A stretch of 7,115 bases of DNA. It comes from an uncultured bacterium (GTDB lineage Bacteria > Omnitrophota > Gorgyraeia > Gorgyraeales > Gorgyraeaceae). Shown in pieces: positions 1-4,623 of the stretch (the stretch's first letter is position 1; every line of letters begins with the position of its first letter). The position numbers and the translations under genes were made by a program. Location of the stretch: positions 1 to 7,115 of the forward strand of contig CAJVXD010000062.1 of assembly GCA_913009675.1 (NCBI GenBank). Direction: 5' to 3'. The notes beneath the pieces were generated by a model that made no database searches, had not been told where the DNA came from, and worked only from the letters and a program-made list of their open reading frames with translations.

Positions 1-102
1 AGTCTATGGTTAAGAATATATAGATATAGTATAACATTATGAAAGGGGGGGGGGGGGTGTGAGGGGGGGGGGGGGGGGGTTGACTTTGTTTTTTTTTTTT
101 TT
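1..102. other. Non-biological low-complexity run outside the P5 adapter
   Basis: This stretch holds long G runs (about 45-79) and a T run (about 88-102) that abut the outer end of the P5 adapter. Read on the other strand it is insert, adapter, poly-A, then noise. That is what a sequencer reports when it reads past the end of a short library molecule. I infer it is an untrimmed artefact and carries no gene. An open frame starting at 59 that runs through it into the adapter is not real. Confidence 0.9.
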
Positions 103-160
103 AATGATACGGCGACCACCGAGATCTACACTCTTTCCCTACACGACGCTCTTCCGATCT
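103..160 (+). other. Illumina P5 / TruSeq universal adapter (contamination)
   Basis: All 58 bases match the TruSeq universal adapter as I know it, starting AATGATACGGCGACCACC and ending CGCTCTTCCGATCT. The biological insert begins at 161. Translating this segment gives the peptide RRPPRSTLFPYTTLFRS, a familiar adapter-derived contaminant in protein databases. Confidence 0.99.
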
Positions 161-247
161 AGGGTTTATTATAAAAACGGCAAACCTGTAAAGGCCGAAA
201 AAGATACCAACGGGGACGGAAAGCCGGATAAATGGCTGTCCTATTAA
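161..247 (+). CDS. C-terminal fragment of a D-x-N-x-D-G repeat protein (5' end missing)
   Basis: Only the last 28 codons remain, cut at the 5' side by the adapter. They read RVYYKNGKPVKAEKDTNGDG followed by KPDKWLSY and a TAA stop. The D-T-N-G-D-G segment resembles the calcium-binding loops of EF-hand-like or thrombospondin type 3-like repeats. The YYKNGKPVKAE stretch before it suggests a repeat protein that alternates Tyr-Lys-Asn-Gly and Asp-rich units, as seen in bacterial surface or periplasmic proteins. The frame ends 17 bp before the SYLF gene, so the two could be co-transcribed. The frame upstream of 161 is adapter and must be ignored. Overall function is unknown. Confidence 0.6.
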   Translation, partial: RVYYKNGKPVKAEKDTNGDGKPDKWLSY

Positions 248-264
248 AAAGGGGAAATGTCTTT

Positions 265-957
265 ATGAAAAAAATCCTTCCAATAAGTTTATTTCTTTTT
301 AGTTGTGCGATAGTTTCTCTTTGTATAGCGCCATTCTCATATGCAGCCAAGGCAAATCTGGATGGAAGGATTCAGGAATGTGCTGATTTGTTTGGAGAGA
401 TAATGGATATGCCGGATAGCGCTATTCCCGAAGGCCTGTTGTCAAAATCCTCAGGCGTTGCCATATTCCCGTCGGTGTTAAAAGGCGGCTTTATCGTAGG
501 CGCAAGATATGGTAAAGGCGTCATACTGTACCATAATAAAAAGACCGGAAAATGGAGCGCCCCTGCATTTTTCACTATCAAAGGGTTAAGCTATGGGCTT
601 CAGATAGGAGGCCAGGCTATTGATCTGGTATTGGTTATTACGAATGAAAGAGGCATAAGGTCTTTCCTTAAAAATAATATTAGTTTAGGAGGAGATTTGG
701 CAGCTGCGGCCGGGCCTGTAGGTAGAGATGCAGAGGCGAGCAGTGACCTTGCCCTTAAATCAAGCATATTTTCATATTCAAGAAGCAAAGGCCTCTTTGC
801 GGGCGTAGCCTTAAAAGGAGCTGTTATAAAACAAGAAATCAAATCTAATAAGGATTATTACGGTAAGGACGTAACCGCTGAAGATATATTGTTTGGCGGA
901 AAGGTAAAGCCGACGCAGTCAGGAAGGTATCTGATAAAGGTCTTGAGTAGGTATTGA
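265..957 (+). CDS. Secreted SYLF/Ysc84-domain protein (lipid-binding family)
   Basis: This 230-residue protein has an N-terminal signal peptide: MKK, a hydrophobic core at about 4-26, and a likely cleavage after Ser-Tyr-Ala (25-27). The rest is one SYLF (Ysc84, formerly DUF500) domain. Family-typical pieces are SSGVAIFPSVLKGGFIVGARYGKG (split here at residues 62-74 and 75-85), GLQIGGQAID (111-120) and FSYSRSKGLFAG (169-180). Eukaryotic members bind phosphoinositides or actin; bacterial members are poorly characterised and are presumed to be periplasmic or envelope proteins that bind lipid. I start at ATG 265 because the signal peptide begins there and a GGGGA stretch (251-255) precedes it. 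An in-frame ATG at 232 would add 11 residues, lie inside the previous frame and spoil the signal peptide. There is no link to thiamine; the TPP leader begins about 28 bp after its stop. Confidence 0.85.
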   Translation: MKKILPISLFLFSCAIVSLCIAPFSYAAKANLDGRIQECADLFGEIMDMPDSAIPEGLLSKSSGVAIFPSVLKGGFIVGARYGKGVILYHNKKTGKWSAPAFFTIKGLSYGLQIGGQAIDLVLVITNERGIRSFLKNNISLGGDLAAAAGPVGRDAEASSDLALKSSIFSYSRSKGLFAGVALKGAVIKQEIKSNKDYYGKDVTAEDILFGGKVKPTQSGRYLIKVLSRY

Positions 958-984
958 TTTTATAGATGTAATATCAATTACAAT

Positions 985-1066
985 GGGGAGGCCGTGGAGC
1001 GGTCTGAGAGTTCTGCCGGGAGCAGATTACCCGAGGAACCTGAACTGGATAATGCCAGCGTAGGGA
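985..1066 (+). promoter_or_regulatory. TPP riboswitch aptamer (THI box)
   Basis: The conserved TPP-aptamer blocks occur in order: GGGG (985-988), CTGAGA (1004-1009), ACCC (1029-1032), AACCTGAACTGG (1037-1048) and ATAATGCCAGCGTAGGGA (1049-1066). GGGG can pair with ACCC (P2), GGCC (990-993) with GGTC (1001-1004) as P3, and CTGG (1045-1048) with CCAG (1055-1058) as P5. A variable extra hairpin, TCTGC/GCAGA (1012-1016/1022-1026), sits between CTGAGA and ACCC. I see no strong outer P1. It leads into thiM, thiE and a Thi4 gene, so thiamine pyrophosphate should repress them. I found no well-spaced promoter just upstream, so the transcription start is not assigned. Confidence 0.93.
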
Positions 1067-1086
1067 GAATAGAGAGAAGCTATAGA

Positions 1087-1119
1087 CCCTTATGCAATTG
1101 GCATAGGGGATTTTTATTT
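1087..1119 (+). terminator. Intrinsic terminator of the TPP riboswitch expression platform
   Basis: CCCTTATGC (1087-1095) pairs with GCATAGGGG (1101-1109) through nine base pairs, one of them G-T, around a 5-nt loop (1096-1100). A T-rich tract follows at 1111-1119. This lies between the aptamer and the thiM start at 1149, as expected for transcriptional attenuation. A competing pairing is visible: ATGCCA in the aptamer (1052-1057) is the exact complement of TGGCAT (1099-1104), and AGGG (1062-1065) of CCCT (1087-1090). That could be the antiterminator formed when TPP is absent. Confidence 0.82.
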
Positions 1120-1148
1120 ATATCTCAAGACAAAACGGAGACCGGCAA

Positions 1149-1934
1149 ATGGATATATATAACATGATAGAAAAGATACGAAGTAAGAGACCTTTGGTCC
1201 ATCACCTGACGAACTGGGTGACTATCTATGACTGCGCCAATATAGTAAAGGTATTGGGTGCTTCCCCTGTTATGGCGCACGCCGCAGAGGAATCAGGCGA
1301 CATGGCAGGTCTTGCATCCAGCCTTGTCTTGAATATTGGCACATTGACTCCGGGATTTGTAGAATCTATGAAGATAGCAGCCGCATCAGCCAACAAAAAG
1401 GGGATCCCTGTCATACTGGATGTCTGCGGGGCAGGTGCCACAAGGTTAAGAGATGAAAAGTCATTTGAATTGCTTGATGAGGTAAGGATAGATGTTATAA
1501 AAGGCAATGCCTCAGAGATAGCCAGGATAGCAGGGGAAGATGTCCGGACAAAGGGGGTTGATAGTGCAGAGGTTGAAAAGGACTTAATAGAATTGGCCAA
1601 AGGATTAGCGGTTGAAAGAGGTGCTACTGTAGTAATTACAGGGAAAGAAGATATAGCAGCGGATAAGAATAGACATTTTATTGTTAAGAACGGACATGAG
1701 ATGATGACACATGTGGTGGGCACAGGCTGTATGGCCACTTCCGTGATAGGGACTTTTTGTGCTGTGGAAAAAGATCTTACCATAGCCAGTGCCGCAGCCC
1801 TTGCCTATTACGGGATTGCGGCAGAACTTGCCTCAGGTAATGCCAGGGGCCCGGCGACATTCAAAGAAAAACTGTTCGATAATATCTACCGCCTTGATAG
1901 AGAGACAGTGGAGAGGATGCAGAAGATACAGTGA
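1149..1934 (+). CDS. thiM: Hydroxyethylthiazole kinase ThiM
   Basis: The 261-residue protein has the usual family length. It phosphorylates 4-methyl-5-(2-hydroxyethyl)thiazole with ATP, salvaging thiazole in the cytoplasm for thiamine synthesis. Family signatures are RPLVHHLTNWVTIYDCAN (14-31), the GASPVMAHAAEE block (37-48), the phosphate-binding GAGAT (94-98), IKGNASEI (117-124) and the ribokinase-like anion-hole motif VGTGCMATS (190-198), with Cys194 in the conserved position. The start at 1149 follows a CGGAG ribosome-binding site (1136-1140). It is the first gene behind the TPP riboswitch and overlaps thiE by 4 bp, so the two are probably translationally coupled. The DVCGAGAT segment differs from the commoner DPVGAGAT, which I take as family variation. 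Confidence 0.96.
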   Translation: MDIYNMIEKIRSKRPLVHHLTNWVTIYDCANIVKVLGASPVMAHAAEESGDMAGLASSLVLNIGTLTPGFVESMKIAAASANKKGIPVILDVCGAGATRLRDEKSFELLDEVRIDVIKGNASEIARIAGEDVRTKGVDSAEVEKDLIELAKGLAVERGATVVITGKEDIAADKNRHFIVKNGHEMMTHVVGTGCMATSVIGTFCAVEKDLTIASAAALAYYGIAAELASGNARGPATFKEKLFDNIYRLDRETVERMQKIQ

Positions 1935-2539
1935 TAAAAGGCTATTATTTTATAACAGATGCAGGGCTCAGTAAAAAAGGCAACTTAAAGGATGTAGAGA
2001 GTGCCATAGAGGCAGGGGTAACGATAGTTCAGTATAGAGGCAAGATGAAGGATATAGGGTCTATGCTTGAAGAGGCTAGGGCACTTAGGGAGATATGCAG
2101 AGGCAAGGCGCTTTTTATAGTAAATGACATAGTAGGCGTTGCGCTGTCAGTTGATGCGGACGGCGTACATATAGGCCAGGGGGATATGCCCTATGAGACG
2201 GCCCGAGGCCTTTTAGGGAAGGATAAGATAATAGGCGTGACAGTGCACGACCTGAAGGAAGCAATACTGGCAGAGAAAAAGGGCGCGGATTATCTCGCTG
2301 TCAGCCCGGTGTTTTCTACGACGACCAAGAAGGACGCCGGCCCGTCATGCGGTATCAAGTTGATCAGCGAGATTAAAAGAAATTGTAAAATTCCGCTTAC
2401 AGCAATAGGCGGTATAGACCTTGAAAGCGCAAAGGAGGTAATTGATGCAGGGGCTGATGCTATATGTGCCATATCAGCGGTTGTGACAAAGGATGACGTG
2501 AAAGAGGATATTGGGAGGTTTCAGAAGTTGTTCGATTAA
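1931..2539 (+). CDS. thiE: Thiamine-phosphate synthase ThiE
   Basis: The 202-residue TIM-barrel enzyme joins HMP-PP and thiazole phosphate to give thiamine phosphate and pyrophosphate. Visible active-site blocks are VQYRGK (33-38), VND (64-66), DADGVHIGQGD (75-85, with acidic residues expected to hold Mg), SPVFSTTTKKDAGPSCGI (125-142, the pyrophosphate loop), TAIGGID (157-163) and the phosphate-binding AISAVV (180-185). The start is GTG at 1931, inside the end of thiM (GTGA overlap); the match to the family N-terminus (YYFITD) fixes this start. The VQYRGK block has Gly37 where most family members have Glu; Gln34, Arg36 and Lys38 are kept. It uses the phosphorylated thiazole from ThiM or from the Thi4 route. 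No HMP gene (thiC, thiD) is in the window. Confidence 0.96.
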   Translation: MIKGYYFITDAGLSKKGNLKDVESAIEAGVTIVQYRGKMKDIGSMLEEARALREICRGKALFIVNDIVGVALSVDADGVHIGQGDMPYETARGLLGKDKIIGVTVHDLKEAILAEKKGADYLAVSPVFSTTTKKDAGPSCGIKLISEIKRNCKIPLTAIGGIDLESAKEVIDAGADAICAISAVVTKDDVKEDIGRFQKLFD

Positions 2540-2543
2540 AGAG

Positions 2544-2727
2544 ATCCCTCGGGTGCTCCTGTTCGTTGCGTCCTCGGGATAAATTCGCACTTATCACTTA
2601 CGTCGTCCCTGAGGACTCCGTAAGTGATGTGCTCAATCCCTCGGATACTCCTGTTCGTTGTATTCTCGGGATAAATTCGCACTTATCACTTACGTCGTCC
2701 CTGAGGACTCCGTAAGTGATGTGCTCA
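2544..2727. repeat. Two tandem 92-bp structured palindromic repeats between thiE and thi4
   Basis: Copy 1 is 2544-2635 and copy 2 is 2636-2727. The last 58 bases are identical; the five differences, all transitions, lie in the first 34 bases. Each unit folds into two hairpins. Hairpin 1 is ATCCC, TC, GGGTGC (copy 1) or GGATAC (copy 2), a loop, then GCGTCC or GTATTC, TC, GGGAT. Hairpin 2 is GCAC, a TT bulge, ATCACTTACG, TC, GTCC, loop CTGA, GGAC, TC, CGTAAGTGAT, GTGC. The substitutions in hairpin 1 keep pairing. Both hairpins have symmetrical TC/TC internal loops. I see no open frame through the units. They resemble REP/BIME-type intergenic repeats and would lie in the transcribed spacer of the thiamine operon. 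Confidence 0.9.
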
Positions 2728-2731
2728 TTTA

Positions 2732-2738
2732 AAGGAGG
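2732..2738 (+). promoter_or_regulatory. Strong Shine-Dalgarno site of the Thi4 gene
   Basis: AAGGAGG lies five bases before the ATG at 2744, directly after the second 92-bp repeat. It is the best ribosome-binding site in the window and fixes the Thi4 start. The ATTT just before it (2728-2731) can pair with AAAT of copy 2, so the repeat hairpin could reach to the edge of this site. Confidence 0.85.
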
Positions 2739-2743
2739 ATGAT

Positions 2744-3556
2744 ATGTTTCATGGAATAACAGAGGCAAGGATTACAAAGGCGATTCTGAAGGAATTTGCC
2801 GGATGGTTTGAGGAATATATTATTTCAGACGTAATAATTGTAGGCGGGGGGCCGAGCGGCCTCATGGCGGCGAGAGAACTGGCAACAGATGGATTTAAGG
2901 TGCTGGTGGTAGAGGCAAATAATTATCTGGGCGGGGGTTTCTGGATAGGCGGCTATCTGATGAACACATTGACCTTTCGCAGCCCGGCAAATAAAATCCT
3001 GGATGAATTAAAGATACCCTATAAAGAGGCAGACGAGGGGTTATTTACAGCAGACGGGCCGAATGCGTGTTCAAAACTTATCTCAGCGGCATGTGATGCA
3101 GGCGTAAAGATTTTGAATATGACAAAGTTTGACGATGTGGTATTAAGGAATAAAAAGGTAGAGGGCGTGGTCATAAACTGGACTCCGGTGTCAGCGCTCC
3201 CAAGACAGATTACGTGCGTGGACCCTGTGTCACTGGAATCCAAGGTTGTCATAGACGCGACAGGCCATGATGCCCATGTCTCTAAGAGTCTCGAAAAAAG
3301 GGGTATTATAAAGCTGGCGGATTTCGGGCCCATGGATGCCAACACTTCCGAGGATTTAGTAGTAGAAAAGACAGGAGAGATATTCCCGGGGCTATTAGTG
3401 GCCGGTATGGCAGTTTCGACCGCATACGGCATACCGCGTATGGGTCCTACGTTCGGAGGCATGCTCTTCTCGGGAAAAAAGGCGGCTGAACTGGCAAAGG
3501 AAAAGATTAGAGGTGCATCCAGAGAGTCGTTACAAGCGGAAGTAGCGGTTAATTAA
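2744..3556 (+). CDS. thi4: Thi4-family thiazole synthase (ADP-thiazole synthase), Cys-type
   Basis: The 270-residue protein is of the Thi4/THI1 family, which builds ADP-thiazole carboxylate from NAD and glycine. A Rossmann dinucleotide site is seen at VIIVGGGPSGLMAARELA (30-47), followed by VVEANNYLGGGFWIGG (55-70). The C-terminal family block includes GIPRMGPTFGGMLFSGKKAAE (229-249). In yeast Thi4 the residue before the M-D-P motif is the Cys that gives up its sulfur; the archaeal sulfide-using enzymes have His there. Here it is TCVDP, with Cys158. Asp160 and His175 (in ATGHD, 172-176) fit the metal-site positions. The protein may therefore be a single-turnover sulfur donor, though catalytic use of sulfide cannot be excluded. 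It is the last gene of the TPP-controlled operon, 204 bp after thiE across the repeats. It stands in for ThiG and ThiH; the FAD-like fold could suggest a generic oxidoreductase but the motifs favour Thi4. Confidence 0.9.
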   Translation: MFHGITEARITKAILKEFAGWFEEYIISDVIIVGGGPSGLMAARELATDGFKVLVVEANNYLGGGFWIGGYLMNTLTFRSPANKILDELKIPYKEADEGLFTADGPNACSKLISAACDAGVKILNMTKFDDVVLRNKKVEGVVINWTPVSALPRQITCVDPVSLESKVVIDATGHDAHVSKSLEKRGIIKLADFGPMDANTSEDLVVEKTGEIFPGLLVAGMAVSTAYGIPRMGPTFGGMLFSGKKAAELAKEKIRGASRESLQAEVAVN

Positions 3557-3559
3557 GGG

Positions 3560-3634
3560 CAAAAAGGGGACAGGTATAATTTTGTCTCGTGGAAATGAAC
3601 AAGTTGCTTCAAAATTAAGCCTGTTCCCTTTTTG
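3560..3634. terminator. Long inverted repeat after thi4: probable terminator, MITE/REP-like
   Basis: CAAAAAGGGGACAGG (3560-3574) pairs with CCTGTTCCCTTTTTG (3620-3634), 15 positions with one G-T. Inside it, TAATTTTG (3577-3584) pairs exactly with CAAAATTA (3610-3617), leaving a 25-nt loop. It starts four bases after the Thi4 stop, and the right arm ends in a T-rich run, so it can serve as the operon's intrinsic terminator. The AAAAAGGGGACAGG arm resembles, from memory, ends of dispersed REP-associated elements in other bacteria, so it may be a captured mobile palindrome. The near symmetry would allow termination in both directions. Confidence 0.7.
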
Positions 3635-3704
3635 TTTGTCCCAGCTTCCGGCTTAACTCTTAGCTAACTGTTCAAATAGTACATCGTATAGTGAAGTTAA
3701 GGCT

Positions 3705-3733
3705 TTGGATTCTTTATCCTTTAGGTGTATAAT
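3705..3733 (+). promoter_or_regulatory. Putative tatC promoter giving a near-leaderless mRNA
   Basis: A perfect -10 box, TATAAT (3728-3733), stands 17 bp from TTGGAT (3705-3710), a weak -35 match sharing only TTG with the consensus. The expected start of transcription is about 3740, one or two bases before the tatC ATG at 3742. No Shine-Dalgarno sequence precedes that ATG. A small inverted repeat, GGAT/ATCC (3707-3710/3716-3719), lies in the spacer. Confidence 0.5.
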
Positions 3734-3741
3734 ATTAAATT

Positions 3742-4440
3742 ATGCCGGAACAAAAGCTTACGCTTGTCGAACATCTGGAGGAACTCAGGTCCAGGGTTAT
3801 AAAGTCGGTTGTTTTTATAATCATTACATCCGGCATCATCTACAATTTTTCGAAGAAGATCCTGCCCGGTTTGGTTAAGCCTGTCGGAAGGCTTGTTTTC
3901 ATAGCGCCGACAGAGGCCTTTGTTACCAATATAAAGATAGCCTTTTTTGGAGGCCTTCTTTTATCCTCACCTTTTATTATCTACCAGATTTGGCGCTTTG
4001 TTTCAGCCGGCTTAAGTAGCAATGAAAAAAGATATACGCTTATCTTCGCACCGTTATCCTTTATCCTGTTTCTAATGGGCGCATGCTTCGGGTATTTCGT
4101 TATCGTGCCGATAGGCATGAAATTCCTACTCGGCTTTGCCACTAATTTTATAACCCCGATGATAAGCGTAGGTAAATATGTCTCTTTTGTAGGGACCCTC
4201 AGTTTTGCATTTGGGGCGGTGTTCGAGATTCCATTGGTGCTCCTTTTTCTTACAAAGATAGGACTTGTTACCCCCGAATTTTTATCGCGCAAGAGAAGGC
4301 ATGCCATAGTTATCATATTTATAATCGCAGCCATCCTCACGCCCCCTGATGTTATTACCCAGTGCCTAATGGCAGGGCCCCTGATAATACTCTATGAAGC
4401 GGGTATAATCTTTTCCAAGTTAGGCTACAGGCGCAGATAA
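3742..4440 (+). CDS. tatC: Sec-independent protein translocase subunit TatC
   Basis: The 232-residue inner-membrane protein has the usual TatC size with about six membrane segments (roughly 20-35, 63-82, 100-123, 146-172, 187-200 and 208-225). TatC binds twin-arginine signal peptides and works with TatA/TatB to export folded proteins. Motifs are the N-terminal LVEHLEELRSR (8-18), PFIIYQIWRFVSAGL (77-91), FGAVFEIPLVLLFL (157-170, with the conserved Glu162), LTPPDVITQ (199-207) and AGPLIILYEAGI (211-222). The usual PGL after the YQ-W-F block is AGL here (Ala89 for Pro). No tatA or tatB lies in the window. Thi4 upstream ends in a terminator and tatC has its own TATAAT box, so it appears to be a single-gene unit. 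Confidence 0.96.
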   Translation: MPEQKLTLVEHLEELRSRVIKSVVFIIITSGIIYNFSKKILPGLVKPVGRLVFIAPTEAFVTNIKIAFFGGLLLSSPFIIYQIWRFVSAGLSSNEKRYTLIFAPLSFILFLMGACFGYFVIVPIGMKFLLGFATNFITPMISVGKYVSFVGTLSFAFGAVFEIPLVLLFLTKIGLVTPEFLSRKRRHAIVIIFIIAAILTPPDVITQCLMAGPLIILYEAGIIFSKLGYRRR

Positions 4441-4476
4441 AAAACTCCCAGTGTAATAATTTTTTTATTTTTCTTG

Positions 4477-4522
4477 ATAGCGTAGAAATTATATCAGCTC
4501 TTTCGAGCTCAAATTATGCTAT
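4477..4522. repeat. Palindrome 1 of three upstream of cysH
   Basis: ATAGCGTA (4477-4484) pairs with TATGCTAT (4515-4522), eight pairs with one G-T. An inner hairpin, AGCTC (4496-4500), loop TTTC, GAGCT (4505-4509), sits at its centre. The arms between the two stems are unequal in length, so this is a two-part fold rather than one clean stem. Confidence 0.6.
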
Positions 4523-4525
4523 AAA

Positions 4526-4553
4526 GATCCTTCGGCCTAACGGCCTCAGGATC
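4526..4553. repeat. Palindrome 2: REP-like hairpin with TC/TC internal loop
   Basis: GATCCT (4526-4531), TC, GGCC (4534-4537), loop TAAC, GGCC (4542-4545), TC, AGGATC (4548-4553) forms two stems separated by a symmetrical TC/TC mismatch. Both its start (AGATCCTTCGG) and its end (CCTCAGGAT) resemble hairpin 1 of the thiE-thi4 repeats (AGATCCCTCGG and CCTCGGGAT). I infer one dispersed palindrome family. Similar AGATyCTTCG...CTCAGrAT palindromes are, from memory, common between genes in diverse bacteria. Confidence 0.8.
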
Positions 4554-4599
4554 AAGTTAAATCCGCCCTTTGACTTTTATCTGGGCAGATTTAACTTGA
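4552..4599. repeat. Palindrome 3: 17-bp near-perfect inverted repeat abutting the -35 box
   Basis: TCAAGTTAAATC (4552-4563) is the exact complement of GATTTAACTTGA (4588-4599). After a one-base mismatch the stem continues as GCCC/GGGC (4565-4568/4583-4586), leaving a 14-nt loop. The right arm overlaps the first four bases of TTGACA, and the left arm overlaps palindrome 2 by two bases. It could be a mobile palindrome that donated the -35 box, a terminator of upstream read-through, or a regulator site. Confidence 0.8.
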
Positions 4600-4623
4600 C
4601 ATAGTGAAACTATTTGGTATAAT
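4596..4623 (+). promoter_or_regulatory. Consensus sigma-70 promoter of the cysH operon with palindromic spacer
   Basis: TTGACA (4596-4601) and TATAAT (4618-4623) are both perfect consensus hexamers, 16 bp apart. Transcription should begin near 4630. The spacer and its edge contain ATAGT, GAA, ACTAT (4601-4613), a 5-bp inverted repeat placed where a bound repressor would block RNA polymerase. An operator role is inferred only from position and symmetry. Confidence 0.75.

Noticed and set aside
59..247. A 62-codon open frame on + covering G-runs, adapter and the first fragment
   Set aside because: Residues before position 161 are translated homopolymer and P5 adapter; only the last 28 codons are genomic.
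275..303. Lipoprotein signal in the SYLF protein (L-F-S-C)
   Set aside because: Phe at -2 of the lipobox is atypical, and a normal signal-peptidase I site (Ser-Tyr-Ala) follows further on.
943..984. Promoter for the TPP riboswitch transcript
   Set aside because: TTGAGT (943-948) or TTGATT (954-959) with TAATAT (969-974) or TACAAT (979-984) give spacers far from 17 bp or start sites inside the aptamer.
1226..1783. A 185-codon - strand open frame
   Set aside because: It is antisense to thiM, whose family motifs are unmistakable, and its translation is Ser/Thr/Ala-rich shadow sequence without a recognisable domain.
2544..2727. Possible CRISPR array
   Set aside because: There are only two directly adjoining 92-bp units with no unique spacers, and the palindromes lie inside each unit.
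3019..3462. A 147-codon - strand open frame
   Set aside because: It is antisense to the Thi4 gene and has no recognisable motifs.
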